DNA of 64,000 bases from positions 62,001 through 126,000 of the forward strand of contig ML986649.1 in NCBI GenBank assembly GCA_010094045.1. The letters run 5' to 3'. The notes under the pieces are model-generated. The model searched no databases. It was not told the origin of the DNA and saw nothing but the letters and a program-made list of their open reading frames with translations. This stretch comes from Lojkania enalia. Its lineage: Eukaryota; Ascomycota; Dothideomycetes; Pleosporales. Position 1 is the stretch's first letter, and each line of letters begins with the position of its first letter. Both the position numbers and the translations under genes were made by a program. Below are positions 1 to 10,962 of this stretch, in pieces.

Positions 1-519
1 TCCTAAATTAAGATAACCACGCTTGCCAACTCTCACGATTGTCGCATGGATCAGACAGGGTGCAGCCAATCACACTTTACTTCGAGTTCGTATCAATGTA
101 TTTTTTCATCTTTGCGTACATTCTACTCAGGTCTTCCAATATATAGGCACCAGATTACAGCGCAATGGCGGTCCAATTCCCATTCCACCGCACCAACTAC
201 GAACGATCTACATGGGCTTAATGTCTAGATGGCCACGGCTGCTATAAGACAAGTCTGATATTATCGCAAATCGCAGCACTTAAGTATAAACACTACCATT
301 ACGCCGATACGAACCTAACTTGTCCGTCCGCCTTGTAGACGCCTTGTGAATCGAAGTGATTTAAATTCCATGCGCATTCGGCCATGGATATCACTGATCA
401 CTACGGTATCTGATTGAGGCAGTCTCTAATATTTGACCCACGACAGTAGTCCTAAGGACCCGAATAGTGGTTGATCATCGTGTTGTGCATCTTTGAGGTT
501 TCTCCTCTGCGCCGGAAGG
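1..519. other. Intergenic, no gene seen
   Basis: Only short open frames without recognisable domains. The segment leads into the metalloprotease gene and presumably holds its promoter; no clear regulatory box could be picked out. Confidence 0.5.
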
Positions 520-2316
520 ATGAGACTACATTTACTCTTCTTATTATGTGGAGTCGTCTCCGGCTTCTTCTCTCCTATTAGCAAACCCACGGTTACAGGC
601 GTGGTTTCTCTTATACCGAGCACTTCACCTACGGCTTCACGTACTCCTGCACCGGACGTGTCATCATGGCAATACGACAAGAACAGACAATCCAAGCACG
701 TCCACGACTTCTACAAGTTGTTTGGCTGGTTGAAAAGCGGTGATACGATAAGAGATTTCGAGATGCCACGTGCTATCCGAAAGATCCAGAGAATTCTTCA
801 TGAACCGGAAACAGGGGTCTACGATCAAAAGATGGAGACTGTCATGAGTAGGCCTAAATGTGGCTATGTCCAACCCTACAATGAAACAGATGCCATGGCA
901 AATGAGACGATGAGTCGGAGATATGTTCTGTGGGGTCCGAAATGGGATCGCACAACAATCACATATCGGTTTATTAACTACACTTCGGACATTCCGCAAG
1001 ATCGACAGCGAACTCTTGTTAGGTTAGTGAACTTATCCCACGTCGCCTCCAATTGTGATTCTGTTATGTCTTTTCTAGCGCAATTACAATACTGCTGCGT
1101 AGACTAACAGTCTTCTAGCGAAGCCCTCTTGAAATGGACCCAATACCTTCCAATAAGCATCGTTCCTGCTCCCAGCAATGTGCGAGCCGACATACACTTC
1201 CGCTTCATGTCTATGGGGCCTGGCGAAAACGCCTACGCGTTCACAAATATGATCTCGGACGGCCTCTCACTGGCATCTGGCCTCGTAAACATCACCTTTA
1301 ATGATGACTATAATTGGGCCGACGACCGTCTATTCAACTACACTGCAGTCCATGAGATTGGACACTCCCTAGGCCTAAGCCATAGCAAAGTGGAGGATGC
1401 ATGGATGTGGCCTTACTACGATGCCAAGCTTGGCCCACTCCATCCAGATGACCAAGCGGCTGTGCATCAATTATACGGTTGGAAAAACCCTCGCTGGAAG
1501 CGCATCGACAATAACTCTGGCACCAAATATATCGTACAGGTATCATCAGACCCATTGAAAACCGCGCCGCTCGATGGCATCTACCAGCTCCGCTCCTCGG
1601 GCCAAGTCCTCCGGCACGACGGAACCGCGTCCTGGATCAGCATTGACAACAACAAGGACACGGTGCAAATCGCGGGCTCGGCCGGCAATGTCTACCAGCG
1701 GCATACTGACGGCAGTATATACAAGTACACAGGCAGCGGCTCGAATTGGCAGTACATCAGCCCGCCATCCGACAACACGCTCGAGATCGTCGCCGCAGCC
1801 GATCAGCTCTACCAGCGAAGGAAGGACGGCTGGGCCGCGCGATGGAGCGGGTCAGGCACAACCTGGCTCACGATTGAGCAACCCTCAATGTCACGCCAAA
1901 TAGCCGTCACCCAGTCCAAAACACTATGGAACCTGCTCGTCTCGGGCGAAGTCGTGCGATCCTACTGGCCATATGGCAACGGCTGGACCATTGTCGACGT
2001 CAACGCCGACAACATTGCCATCGCCGTCGGCGGCGACGAGTTCTACAAACTTCAGTCCGACGGCAAGGTCGTGTGGCTGGATATGGAAGCCTATTTCTGG
2101 CACGAAATTGAGAATAGTGGGTCTGTCGGGATCTATGCTGCGGGCGGGTATTTGTACAGCAGGCATAGAGATGGTAGCGTGTGGCGGTACACGGGTACGG
2201 AGTTTATCTGGGAGCAGTTAGATGCTGCGGCGACGTCGGCGGGTGTGATTGGGGATTGGAAGGGTTCGGTTTGGGAGATAATGCGGAGTGGGGAGGTTTT
2301 GAAGTTGGTGAGCTAG
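520..2316 (+). CDS. Secreted matrixin-type (M10A-like) zinc metalloprotease with C-terminal tectonin-like repeats
   Basis: Two exons, 520-1022 and 1119-2316. The intron is GTTAGT...TTCTAG with GACTAAC branch site, and the joined frame gives about 566 residues. The ATG at 520 is preferred over the one at 493 because it opens directly on a hydrophobic signal peptide (MRLHLLFLLCGVVSG). A peptidoglycan-binding-like propeptide helix (AIRKIQRILHEPETGVYD) precedes RPKCGYV at about 849-866, which resembles the matrixin cysteine switch. The catalytic zinc motif HEIGHSLGLSH lies at 1351-1383, followed by a Met-turn-like WMWPYY. From about 1500 onward some seven repeats of about 45 residues with YxxxxDGxxxxYxGxGxxW cores suggest a beta-propeller of tectonin type. 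In animals the hemopexin propeller occupies this place. I infer a secreted, zymogen-activated protease; the substrate is unknown. No stop or frame defect is seen. Confidence 0.82.
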
Positions 2317-3581
2317 GGAGGGAGGGAGGGAATGTTTGTGATGCTTGTCTGTGTTTGTATATATCACTAGCCCGTAATAGGATTTTCTTGTGCTTTTGGA
2401 TTGAGACATTTTTGAAACGAGTTAGTAAGGCTAGCCTCTCAGTTATATCAATAATTTAATTTGGAAACAGTTTTTGTGGCCATGCAGACTGTTGCTGTAT
2501 GATTGGAAATCCTCCAACCCACGCGCCCCGCAGAGAAGTTTAATTTAGTCCACAGCTTGGAAGAGGAGTGTATGCCTCGTGTGTCGATTAAAGTTAGGGT
2601 AAGTAAATAAAAGGGCCCGACTCGATACAATAAGCTCAGACACGCGTACACTTAAATAGAAGGGTGAAGGAAGTCTCCCGTAAGTTTCGAATTTGGCATT
2701 TTATGGGCATATATGAAATGGAGAGCAGTGGCCATAGAGGGCTAGCAAGGTTACTAGGGTGAGTTGATGGATAAGGGGCTTTGATTATTAAGTAAAGTGT
2801 ATGAGCGGCTAGTTACATAAATTATATCTTTGTGTGTTCCCACTGTTCACAGTTAGAAAATATAAGGACCTTGGACTATTCATTTAAATGATACTATAGG
2901 AAGAGTAATAAAGTGAATTAATTCAGATAGAAGAAAGTAATACCTTAGTTTATCCAAAACAATAGATACCGGAAGGGAAATGGGAAATATTAGGAGATCT
3001 ATTAAAGGAAATGGGAAAGAAGTTAAATTAAATTCTACATGAGAAAAATGAAATGAAATGACAGCAGAGGAAAATGGATTAGGATCAAAAATATAGTAGA
3101 AGAGGAGAATGGATGCGGACATAAATGCAAAGTAAAGGGAGAAGATTTTGGAAAAGAAATGGGCATAATTATTAGACATGTGACTCAATATTCCTAATTC
3201 TTTGAATGCTCGGGAATTGGAATATATGGTGAAGGTATATTAGCATCCTTCAATACTTAATCTACTTTACCCATGCCACTCGGCTAGCCACTAAAGCATG
3301 CTTTATTTTATAGCCTAAGGCCTTTTTTTAGTCGCGTGAGTATGTTATATGAGCCTTTGCCAGCGCTGGCTCGATTTCTTCATTCCCTGTTCCTGGATTA
3401 ATGGAGGCTGCTGGAGCTTTGGTCTTATTACTGAAGATGTCTTAGTAACATTGCGGATCCCATGGGCTTGATATATTTTGGATCACGGATTAATTGTGCG
3501 TCTTTCTAGAGCGTTTTCAGGCTACTATTTCCTAGTGAATAAATTAAGGTTGCCAAATATACGGGACTTTCCACCCCTATC
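2317..3581. other. AT-rich intergenic DNA, no gene
   Basis: AT-rich with purine-biased stretches around 2880-3190. No open frame has recognisable homology. It probably holds the 3' end of the metalloprotease transcript and then decayed repeat DNA. Confidence 0.5.
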
Positions 3582-3810
3582 TGTGATGGGGATTTTGCGA
3601 GTCTGCTGAGTACGATTTCCTACTATTATACGGCAGCAAGTTATCTGGTTGTAGGTTGTATCGGATACAGTCGCACGATATCAAATCACACTGAATATCA
3701 GCTGATATACCCCCTTTTCTATGTACATAAATATGGCCTGCTGGCCATCCTCAATCGAGCAGTTCAGTTCCTCATCTCCCTCCCTGAGACAAGATTCGCC
3801 TCTCACCACA
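3582..3810 (+). repeat. Solo LTR, Copia-like family A
   Basis: Begins TGTGATGGGG and ends CTCACCACA, with LTR-type TG...CA ends. It is flanked by a perfect 5-base target duplication, CTATC at 3577-3581 and 3811-3815, which marks it as a solo LTR. It shares the second half (from the AGCTGATATA region through TGTACATAAATATGG and the terminal CTGAGACAAGATTCGCC) with copies at 5418-5620 and 52538-52741. This copy is the most diverged in its first half, including RIP-like changes. The ATAAATATGG box could be the LTR promoter. Confidence 0.85.
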
Positions 3811-5417
3811 CTATCCTTCTGTCCTTTGTGCTGCTCTATGTTTTTGAATATATTCAGTGTACTGTAATGTTACTCTACAAAAACTGGCTTCCTGTGGAAT
3901 ACTTTGACATTGATACGTGGATTGTTGTTTGGCTCATTTTAAGATCCGTACTATAGGCTTATAGTCCAGCCTGTATGTACTGAGCCAAAATTTCACACGA
4001 TCGAAGCTATTTTTCTCTACTGTCCATGGAACATTCCCTTCGTCATTGTCTTCGGCTAGCTTACATATAACTATCGAGGGAAGTCCGCAAGTTTCTTTCT
4101 GGCTCCCTTGCCATATCTTGTCACATGTTTCTACTATCCTATTATAGTTGGTCTGTTTTTTTTTCAGGCCTATATAGTCTCGCCATTGCCAGCCTCTAGC
4201 TAGGTAGGCCACTTACCCTCCTTGAATACATCAATATTTGCCTCAGCAATTGATGCTGCCTGATACGCGACATATCTTTTAGAGGGATCGAATCTATTTT
4301 ACCTAAACAGATCTGATAGGATATATCGAAGTGAATTACTTCCAGGGAATCGGACGAGTAGTGCGTCTGCTACTGATACGTTCCGGCAAGTATTCGTGTT
4401 TGTTGGTCATCTTGAGCTTAAACATTACTAACTTCTCGGTGGACTCTATGAAATTGCGATTGAGCTTATTCTCAATAACTCTGAAGTCATTTTTGTATTA
4501 AAGGTACCATTAAAATAAATCATTCTAGATAATGGACCTGCCCCGTTAACTACGTTTATTAACTCCCAGGCGATTTTATCGCATCAGAAGCTCTCAAGCC
4601 AGAAGTATGAATCTGCTATGGAATAGAAACCGAAGCAGTAAACTTTTGTAATTTTAATTTCAGCTCTTGAGATTCTTTCATTGTTTGATCTACTATTGTC
4701 TGAAGAATGCGGCACTCTAGTGACACTTTCTATCCTTCTTTAACCTTCCGTGAGTCTAATTCTCGGTTAGTAGGCTTCCTGTTATCTTCGATCATGTTAT
4801 TATGATAATGAGTACCTTCTAGATGATCGCTGATTCCTTTGCAAAACTTTTCTTTCTCAAAGAGTCACTAGAAAGAGTTCCAGAGAATACTAGGTTCGTA
4901 CGATTGAGCTATGTAGGGGATTCGCTCCTCGGTGAGTAAATGTGCCATCAAATTTTGAAGTATTATTGGTATTGAAGAGCGGACCTGTATTTGTGCTCAT
5001 CTTGCGGACTGTGAGATAGATGTTTGGGGTCTGGGGAAGTACGGAAGACTGGGCAAGAATAACGGTTACGAAACAACACAAAAGAATGGCGAACACGAGA
5101 GTTTAAATACCTGAGTGCTAGGGGCATCTCAACTTAGTCAAACCTGAGATTCACCTTAATAATATGAGCTATAGTAGCTGTTCCCAACGGCTAGTCAATA
5201 GGTGGTGAAAGTTAGCCAACTATGGCTTATACTTCACAACAACAATATCAGGACACCGATGCACGTGTGAAGATCGAAATGGTGAATCAATCTAAGGAAT
5301 CAATCTAAACGGTGACTTGATCGACATTTCAAGCCTCAGCCATTTCTGGCATTGTCAACGTCCGACTTCGATATTGTAACGTAGAGTAGAAGGCCAACCT
5401 TCTGCTCTAGTCCATAA
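3811..5417. other. AT-rich degenerate DNA with possible Copia gag remnant
   Basis: No intact gene. On the minus strand a frame from ATG at 5000 reads MSTNTGPLFNTNNTSKFDGT, which looks like the start of a Copia gag protein. It lies about 420 bases downstream of the minus-oriented LTR at 5418-5620, as a 5' LTR plus leader would place it. The frame breaks soon after. This is a weak identification. The gene relic at 4120-4270 is listed separately. Confidence 0.3.
4120..4270 (-). pseudogene. Gene relic duplicated at 51049-51196
   Basis: This 150-base stretch matches 51049-51196 closely, in the same orientation. On the minus strand it reads an exon end (AYQAASIAEANIDVFKE) followed by a GTAAGT donor and an intron. 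The downstream exons of the other copy (50864-51040) are not recognisable here. The protein family is not known to me. Confidence 0.55.
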
Positions 5418-5620
5418 TGTGGTGAGAGGCGAATCTTGTCTCAGGGAGGGGGATGAGGAGCTGAACTGCTTGATTGAAGATGGCCAGCGGGCCATATTTA
5501 TGTACATGAAAAAGGGGTATATCAGCTGATATCCAGCGTGATATCCGGCGTGATATCGACCGTGATATCGTACGTCGATATCTGATACAGCTCGGCAGAC
5601 TAGCCAAAATCCCCATAACA
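5418..5620 (-). repeat. LTR, Copia-like family A, minus orientation
   Basis: 203 bases, TGTTATGGGG...CTCACCACA when read on the minus strand, very similar to 52538-52741. The flanks (CATAA and AAATT) do not form a target duplication. This fits a 5' LTR of a longer, truncated element rather than a solo LTR. It holds an array of five GATATC sites about 13-15 bases apart (5529-5582) next to a TATCAGCTGATA palindrome, and a TGTACATAAATATGG box. Confidence 0.8.
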
Positions 5621-7363
5621 AAATTTATAAGTGGTTTTGTCCGTAAGCGAATGGGTATTCGCCTCTCAAGAATAATTTGGTCTTGCATATATTTGTCTTA
5701 TAAGACTCTATAGAAATATTTTTAGCCTAGGTCCGTGGCAGAGTTTCACTTGTAGTAGACGAGTCTACATTTTAGAAAGACATCTAGATAGCAGCCTATT
5801 TGTCTCCTGGCTGTACATTTATAATTGACGGGGGCTTTGTCCAGACAAGCATTGTTAACTAGTTCGATAACTGAATTTTAGACTCTCTCATGCCGAAAAG
5901 TATACAAGCTGTTACTTAGCTTTTAGTGCATATGAACTCTTTTAAAAGCTTTTAGCCGCCGACATAGAATCCGCTGTGCAACATAGTTAAGGAAATAGCT
6001 AATTTTGAGTGATATGTCATATTCACCATAACAAACTGAACTTTGGAACTTATATATTACTTCTCACTGGAGCATTTAGGCCAATCAAACGGTTCTTCAA
6101 TTAGTGGTGCTAGGAAACATTAATCAACCCGAGCTCAATTTTTAGCTTTACGTAAGGTGGCTTTGTTTATTATTTTATTTGAAGTCGAAGCGACTTAAAT
6201 CTCATTTCCAAAGAAATTAGGATTTTGGTTTCGTCATTTTAGTCTCAAGAGCAGCATATCACCTTTGGAATATACCTTTTTGAGACTAACATGCGAACAG
6301 GATGTCAGCATTTTAAGTAGCTAGAGGCGCTAAGAGTGCTGCACTATGAATTAGGGTAGGTTAAGCTTCGAGAAAGACATAGGAAGATGACGGATCAATT
6401 TTTGAAGAGAGTGGGTTACTCCGTGGACCCTGAATGGTTATTATCCCGATTGATTGATGATTTTGTACCATAGGCGCGGGAAACCAGGTGCGCGGGAGTT
6501 TTAACGTCGTGTCTCAGGTCAAGTCCGGTTCCGCATTAATGTCTAGAATTGGTATTTTTTATAATGTTTATGATATTTCTAGATGATGGCCTTAGGGTGA
6601 CATGCATTGGATTGATGGGTTTGACGGAGCCATATGCTGTAGAGTATTAAATATTTACTCTTAGGCAAGTGGATTTTGGACCCTAGCTGCGGGCATACAT
6701 TCGACACCATACTTGATGAATATTTCATGAATGTAAAACCTTTTGGCTCCGTCTGGTTTTCCACGCATTACTATAACATTCTAGTCCAACACAAACGCCA
6801 GAGCAAGACTCTAGAAATGGCTCTTGACGTCCTTCACATTAAGTACTTAATCATCCTACGATATCATGCACTTGAAACATTATGTTTATCAACGCAATAG
6901 CACAACCATTATAAGCACTCCATGACATACTCATCGTTATGAAGTGTATCGTTCATCTTCCATTGCCTATAATTTTCTTCTAGCACCTCGATATCTAAGT
7001 GATACCTACTTTGTTTATTCGTGATCCCGCCGCCGCTCGTCATGCGTCGTTGCTGTCACTGTGCTGCATACATTGAACTAGCTCTTCTCTATGCGCCACG
7101 AAGAAGTTCTCCTTCGACCTTATCGCCTATCCTCATCTACATAAACTAGTACAAAACTAGTCATAAATATTTGGTGTCGAAACTCTTAGTTCTTGTGCTA
7201 TCTCATGGGGGACATGTGGGGCACAGCAATCTCGATACGACAGTCATTGATCTCGGCCAGTAAGCCTTTACGTTAGCTATTCTAAATTGCTTACTCAAAG
7301 CCTCAAAAAAAAAAAGCATCTAAACAAAAAAATAAAAAAATTTAATTAAATAAATTATATATT
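5621..7363. other. AT-rich intergenic DNA, no gene
   Basis: No supported coding region. A 74-codon frame at 6676-6900 has no recognisable domain. A-rich and T-rich runs (7305-7360) immediately precede the pogo-like transposon. Confidence 0.5.
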
Positions 7364-9201
7364 ACGTAACCGGCAAGTAATAAGCCGCGCCCCCCACCAA
7401 CTTTTCGCACCGCATCAACTTCTAATTATTATGGCTCCACCAACAACGATTCAACCGTCCCATAAAGATGCGGATATCTTCCTTGCTATCTTAGCTATTA
7501 ACTCTGGCTAGATACAAACTGTAAAACGCGCCGCGGTAGTATTTAACGCCCCCGAAACTACGTTCCGTAACCCACGCGCCGGAATTGTTGCGCGACGCGA
7601 TTGCCAGCCTAAATCAAGGAAGCTTTCTACGATAGAAGAGGAGGTTATTGTTAGATATATACTCGACCTAGGTTCGCGAGGTTTTGTGCTCTCTCTAGGT
7701 GCTGTACAAGATATAGCGGATAAGCTGCTTGCTGAGCGTGGTGCTGAGCAGGTCGGCTAGAAGTGGCCTAGGAAGTTCGTCACGCCGGCTAAGAGCCTTA
7801 AAATACGATTTAATCGACCGCGCGATTATTAAAGGGCCCTCTATGAGGATCCTGAGACTATTAAGTCCTGGTTCGAGCTTGTAGCGCGTACGAAGGCTAC
7901 ATACGGTATCTGCGGCGAGAATATCTATAACTTTAACGAAGCTGGCTTTATAATAGGCAAGATATCACCTAAGCTAGTTGTTACTGGCTTAGAATGACGC
8001 AGCCGGCTAAAATCTATACAGCTAGGCAATTGTATGTGGGTTATAGTAATCTAGGGAATTAATACTGCTGGGTGGGCGATCCCGCCTTTTATTATCTTCG
8101 CTGGCTAGTACTACTTTTCTGCTTGGTATAAGGGCGATGATATATCTAGGAATTGGGTTATCGGCTTGAGAAATAACGGATGGACAACTAATAAACTTGG
8201 AGTTGAGTGGCTAAAGCACTTTATTGTGCATATAAAGGACCGTCGAGTAGGCGCATGGCAGCTACTTATTCTTGATGGCTATGGGAGCTATAACTCGCTC
8301 GAATTCTAGGAAATCTATAAGGGGAATAAAATCTATACTCTTTGTATGCCGTCGCAATCGTTATACCTTCTACAGCTACTTAATATAGGCTGCTTCTCGC
8401 TATTAAAGCGAGCGTACGGCCGTCAGATCGAGAGCCTAATCCGCGATACATTAATCATATTACAAAGCGTAAGTTCCTTCCAGCTTTTTATACTACCTAC
8501 CAGCAATTAATTATAAAGGATAATATCTGCGTAAGCTTTCGAGGTGCTAGTTTAGTCCTATATAATTCAGAGGCGGTGATATTAAAGCTCGATGTGAAGC
8601 TTCGTACGCTAACACCGCCTGCGTCAGAGGTCCTTATATAGGAAGCCAAAATACCCAGTAACCAGCGCGAATTAGAGGCTCAATCAACATTAATTCGCGA
8701 TCGGATTCGAAGGCATAAAAGCATATCGCCTGCTTCTATTAATGCAGCAATTAATCAGCTTGAAAAAGGCGCCGAGATAATGCTTCATTCAGCTACATTA
8801 CTAAGGGGCCGAGTTGCTAGCCTTAAGAGAGCAAACAAGGCCGCTACAACACGTAAACGGCGTAGACAGAAGCGAATTCAGAAGCGAGGCGTCTTATTAA
8901 AGGCAGAGGGAGAGGAGATTATTGATCAAAAGGGGTTTAAGCAGCAGTTAGAGGGCGAAGTACGTCAAGGTAAGGTGCGATCAAGTGCTGGCCGGCAGGC
9001 TTCTACACGCTGCAGCCGCTACAAAGAGACTGGGCATAACGTACGTACGTGCGAGAATGGTTCTATAAATACTACTTCATCGCGGATATGTATTATATTT
9101 ATAGTATCTTAAAGCGCTGTGAAAATAGATTGCTGGAAAAGTAGAAAAAGTTGGTGGGGGGCGAGGGTTACTTACCCACGCGTCTCACTTGCTGGTTACG
9201 T
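7364..9201 (+). mobile_element. Fot/pogo-type DNA transposon, full length but dead
   Basis: The ends are inverted: ACGTAACCGGCAAGT at 7364 pairs with the complement of the sequence ending GGTTACGT at 9201. Inner blocks CGCCCCCCACCAACTTTT (left) and its complement (right, about 9145-9163) also match. Length is 1,838 bases, close to the usual 1.8-2 kb of Fot1-type elements. The right flank is TA, the expected target; the left flank reads TT. One transposase gene fills the interior. Confidence 0.85.
7431..9112 (+). pseudogene. Fot/pogo-type transposase pseudogene (Tc5/CENP-B HTH plus DDE_1)
   Basis: Reading from ATG at 7431 gives an N-terminal helix-turn-helix and CENP-B-like region (ARRDCQPKSRKLSTIEEEVI). 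A DDE domain follows, with YNFNEAGF, LLILDGYGSYNS and MPSQSLYLLQLLNIGCFS blocks. At the C terminus is a basic tail with a zinc knuckle-like CSRYKETGHNVRTC. More than ten TAG/TGA/TAA stops sit where CAG, TGG or CAA are expected. Two of the three catalytic acidic residues appear changed: NFDE to NFNE, and PLDVG to LLNIG. A one-base deletion near 8446 shifts the frame before YINHITK. All fit RIP plus indel decay, so the element cannot be autonomous. Confidence 0.85.
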
Positions 9202-9623
9202 TATATATATTTCGCGCGACTGGGAAGCAGTACAGAGTCTTCATATTAGACGCAATTCATCTTCGTAGTTCGAGAGCATGCCGACCTCGTCCAGTTGGGA
9301 TGGACTTCGTCATTAGATATATGTGCTTGTATAATATTAGAGTTTTGTAACAACCTGAGGACGCGTAGATGTGGAGACCACAGAGCTCTTGAACGTAATA
9401 GAAACCATGAGCGTAAGACATACTATAGTAGAACGACGAAGACGCAGGCAAAGAGTCAAACGGCTCGCACCCAAACGCGATTGAGCGAGGAGAGCCCCAT
9501 AACTCGGACAAACCCTGCCTGCCTTTGTGTCCCGTGCCTACCTCAGCCGGGGTCTCGATACGCCTATGATATAAGGGGCCGTACCGCTAGCACTTCCTAG
9601 AACTTGATAGAACGCAGCCCACC
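9202..9623. other. Intergenic, no gene seen
   Basis: Short overlapping frames on both strands without recognisable features, between the transposon end and the CmcJ-like pseudogene. Confidence 0.45.
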
Positions 9624-10875
9624 ATGCTCACATACAGGGTACCAAGATACACACAACGGCCGAAGCTCCCATTGCCCGCAAGCTCTCCGCGTGGTAGAGC
9701 AATCCAGACACGCGCAACATTCCACTATCTGGAGAATCGCCCTGAGTACTTGAATGTTAAGCCTTACCACATAAACCTGCCTGAACGCGCATTGCCACCG
9801 GGCTTGCAGTCTAATGAAGTTTCCATTCCATATCATAATATCACCGTCACAGGGATGAGAGAAAACATGAACGACTTCACTCTCGACCGCAATGGATTCC
9901 AGGTCGTAGTGGAAGATGTACGTGGGCCTGATTCCGTGGTGGACACCATCCCATATCACGATTACGGCGATGAGGGGCAGGTGAGGGGTAAGGTACGAAA
10001 GGCTGTAGAAAATTTTCTGAAGCGTAAGATTGCCGGTTGCGAGGATGTCGTTGCCTTTTCCCATCAAGTTAGTAGAGCGGGGGATTTGGGATGCAGAAAT
10101 TGCTGATAGAGAGACAGGTGAGGAGGCGTGATCAACAGTTCCCTGCTTTGCCCCGAGGCACGGATGGGGACGTGCCGCAGCCTGTTCAGGGCGTCCATGT
10201 GGGTGAGTAAAAGAATTATCATTTACTCCGGCTCGCACTAAGGCAAATCCTAGATATGACACCCGATGGGGCTCGCTCAGAGATCCATGGCTCGCTGCGA
10301 TCTCGAGGTTACGTAGACATTTCTCGGCGACGATGGGCTATAGTTAGGTCTGTATATCCCACGAATTTGCGAGGTAATGCTCGATCCACCGCTAAATTTG
10401 GGTATATTCAAGTATATGGCGACCTCTCTTCGGCCCCGTACAAGACTGGCCTCTCGCGCTCATGGACTACAGGTCCCTGGACGTCTTCCGCGATCTCATT
10501 GCCTCCGACAACATTTACATGCACAAGATCCGAGAGAACTATAATGTCTTATATAACAAACGGCACAGATGGTACTTCCTCGAAGACCAACAGCCTTATG
10601 AGGTTTTTGTGTTTAGAACGTTTGACACTTACGCTGCAAAAGGCCATGCTCGAAGTATGCCGGCTACACCCTCTCTATAGCATTGTATGTCACTGATCGA
10701 TACAGCCTGCCCGCATGCCGCTTTTCAGAACCCTTTAACTTCAGCTACAGCGCGACCACGAGAAAGCTTCGAGTGCCTGTCAGTGGTATTGTACCCAGAA
10801 GGGACGGCGGAGGATAGCCCATATGAAGAGGTATTGGGGCAATCTCGGTTTGTCCGCGGAAGAAAAGTTCGCTAA
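9624..10875 (+). pseudogene. CmcJ-like oxygenase/methoxylase-family protein, inactivated
   Basis: Exons can be traced: 9624-10067, 10118-10202, 10254 to about 10655, and about 10707-10875. Introns are canonical (GTTAGT...GACAG, GTGAGT...CCTAG, GTATGC...TACAG). The frames join into a protein of the CmcJ / 7-alpha-cephem-methoxylase P8 chain family (GA4-desaturase-like). Diagnostic stretches are HYLENRPEYLNVKPYHINLP, GVHVDMTPDG, WRPLFGPVQDWPLALMDYRS and the late CPHAAFQNP. These proteins are often found in fungal secondary-metabolite clusters. Between about 10300 and 10400 the gene is broken. A frameshift lies after IHGSLRS, then three in-frame stops (TAG, TAA, TAA) where CAG/CAA would restore the frame. 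The breaks look like RIP plus one indel. Confidence 0.75.
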
Positions 10876-10962
10876 CAAATAGGAGCCTTTACCCTCAGAA
10901 ACCCCCGCGGAGTTTCTCGAAGCCAAGCTTGCAGAGATGCGAGGTGGCGTAGAATGAAAATC

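Noticed and set aside
4890..5096. Small secreted protein with signal-peptide-like N-terminus on the minus strand
   Set aside because: The frame opens with GTG, no ATG precedes the hydrophobic part, and the downstream ATG looks like a Copia gag start.
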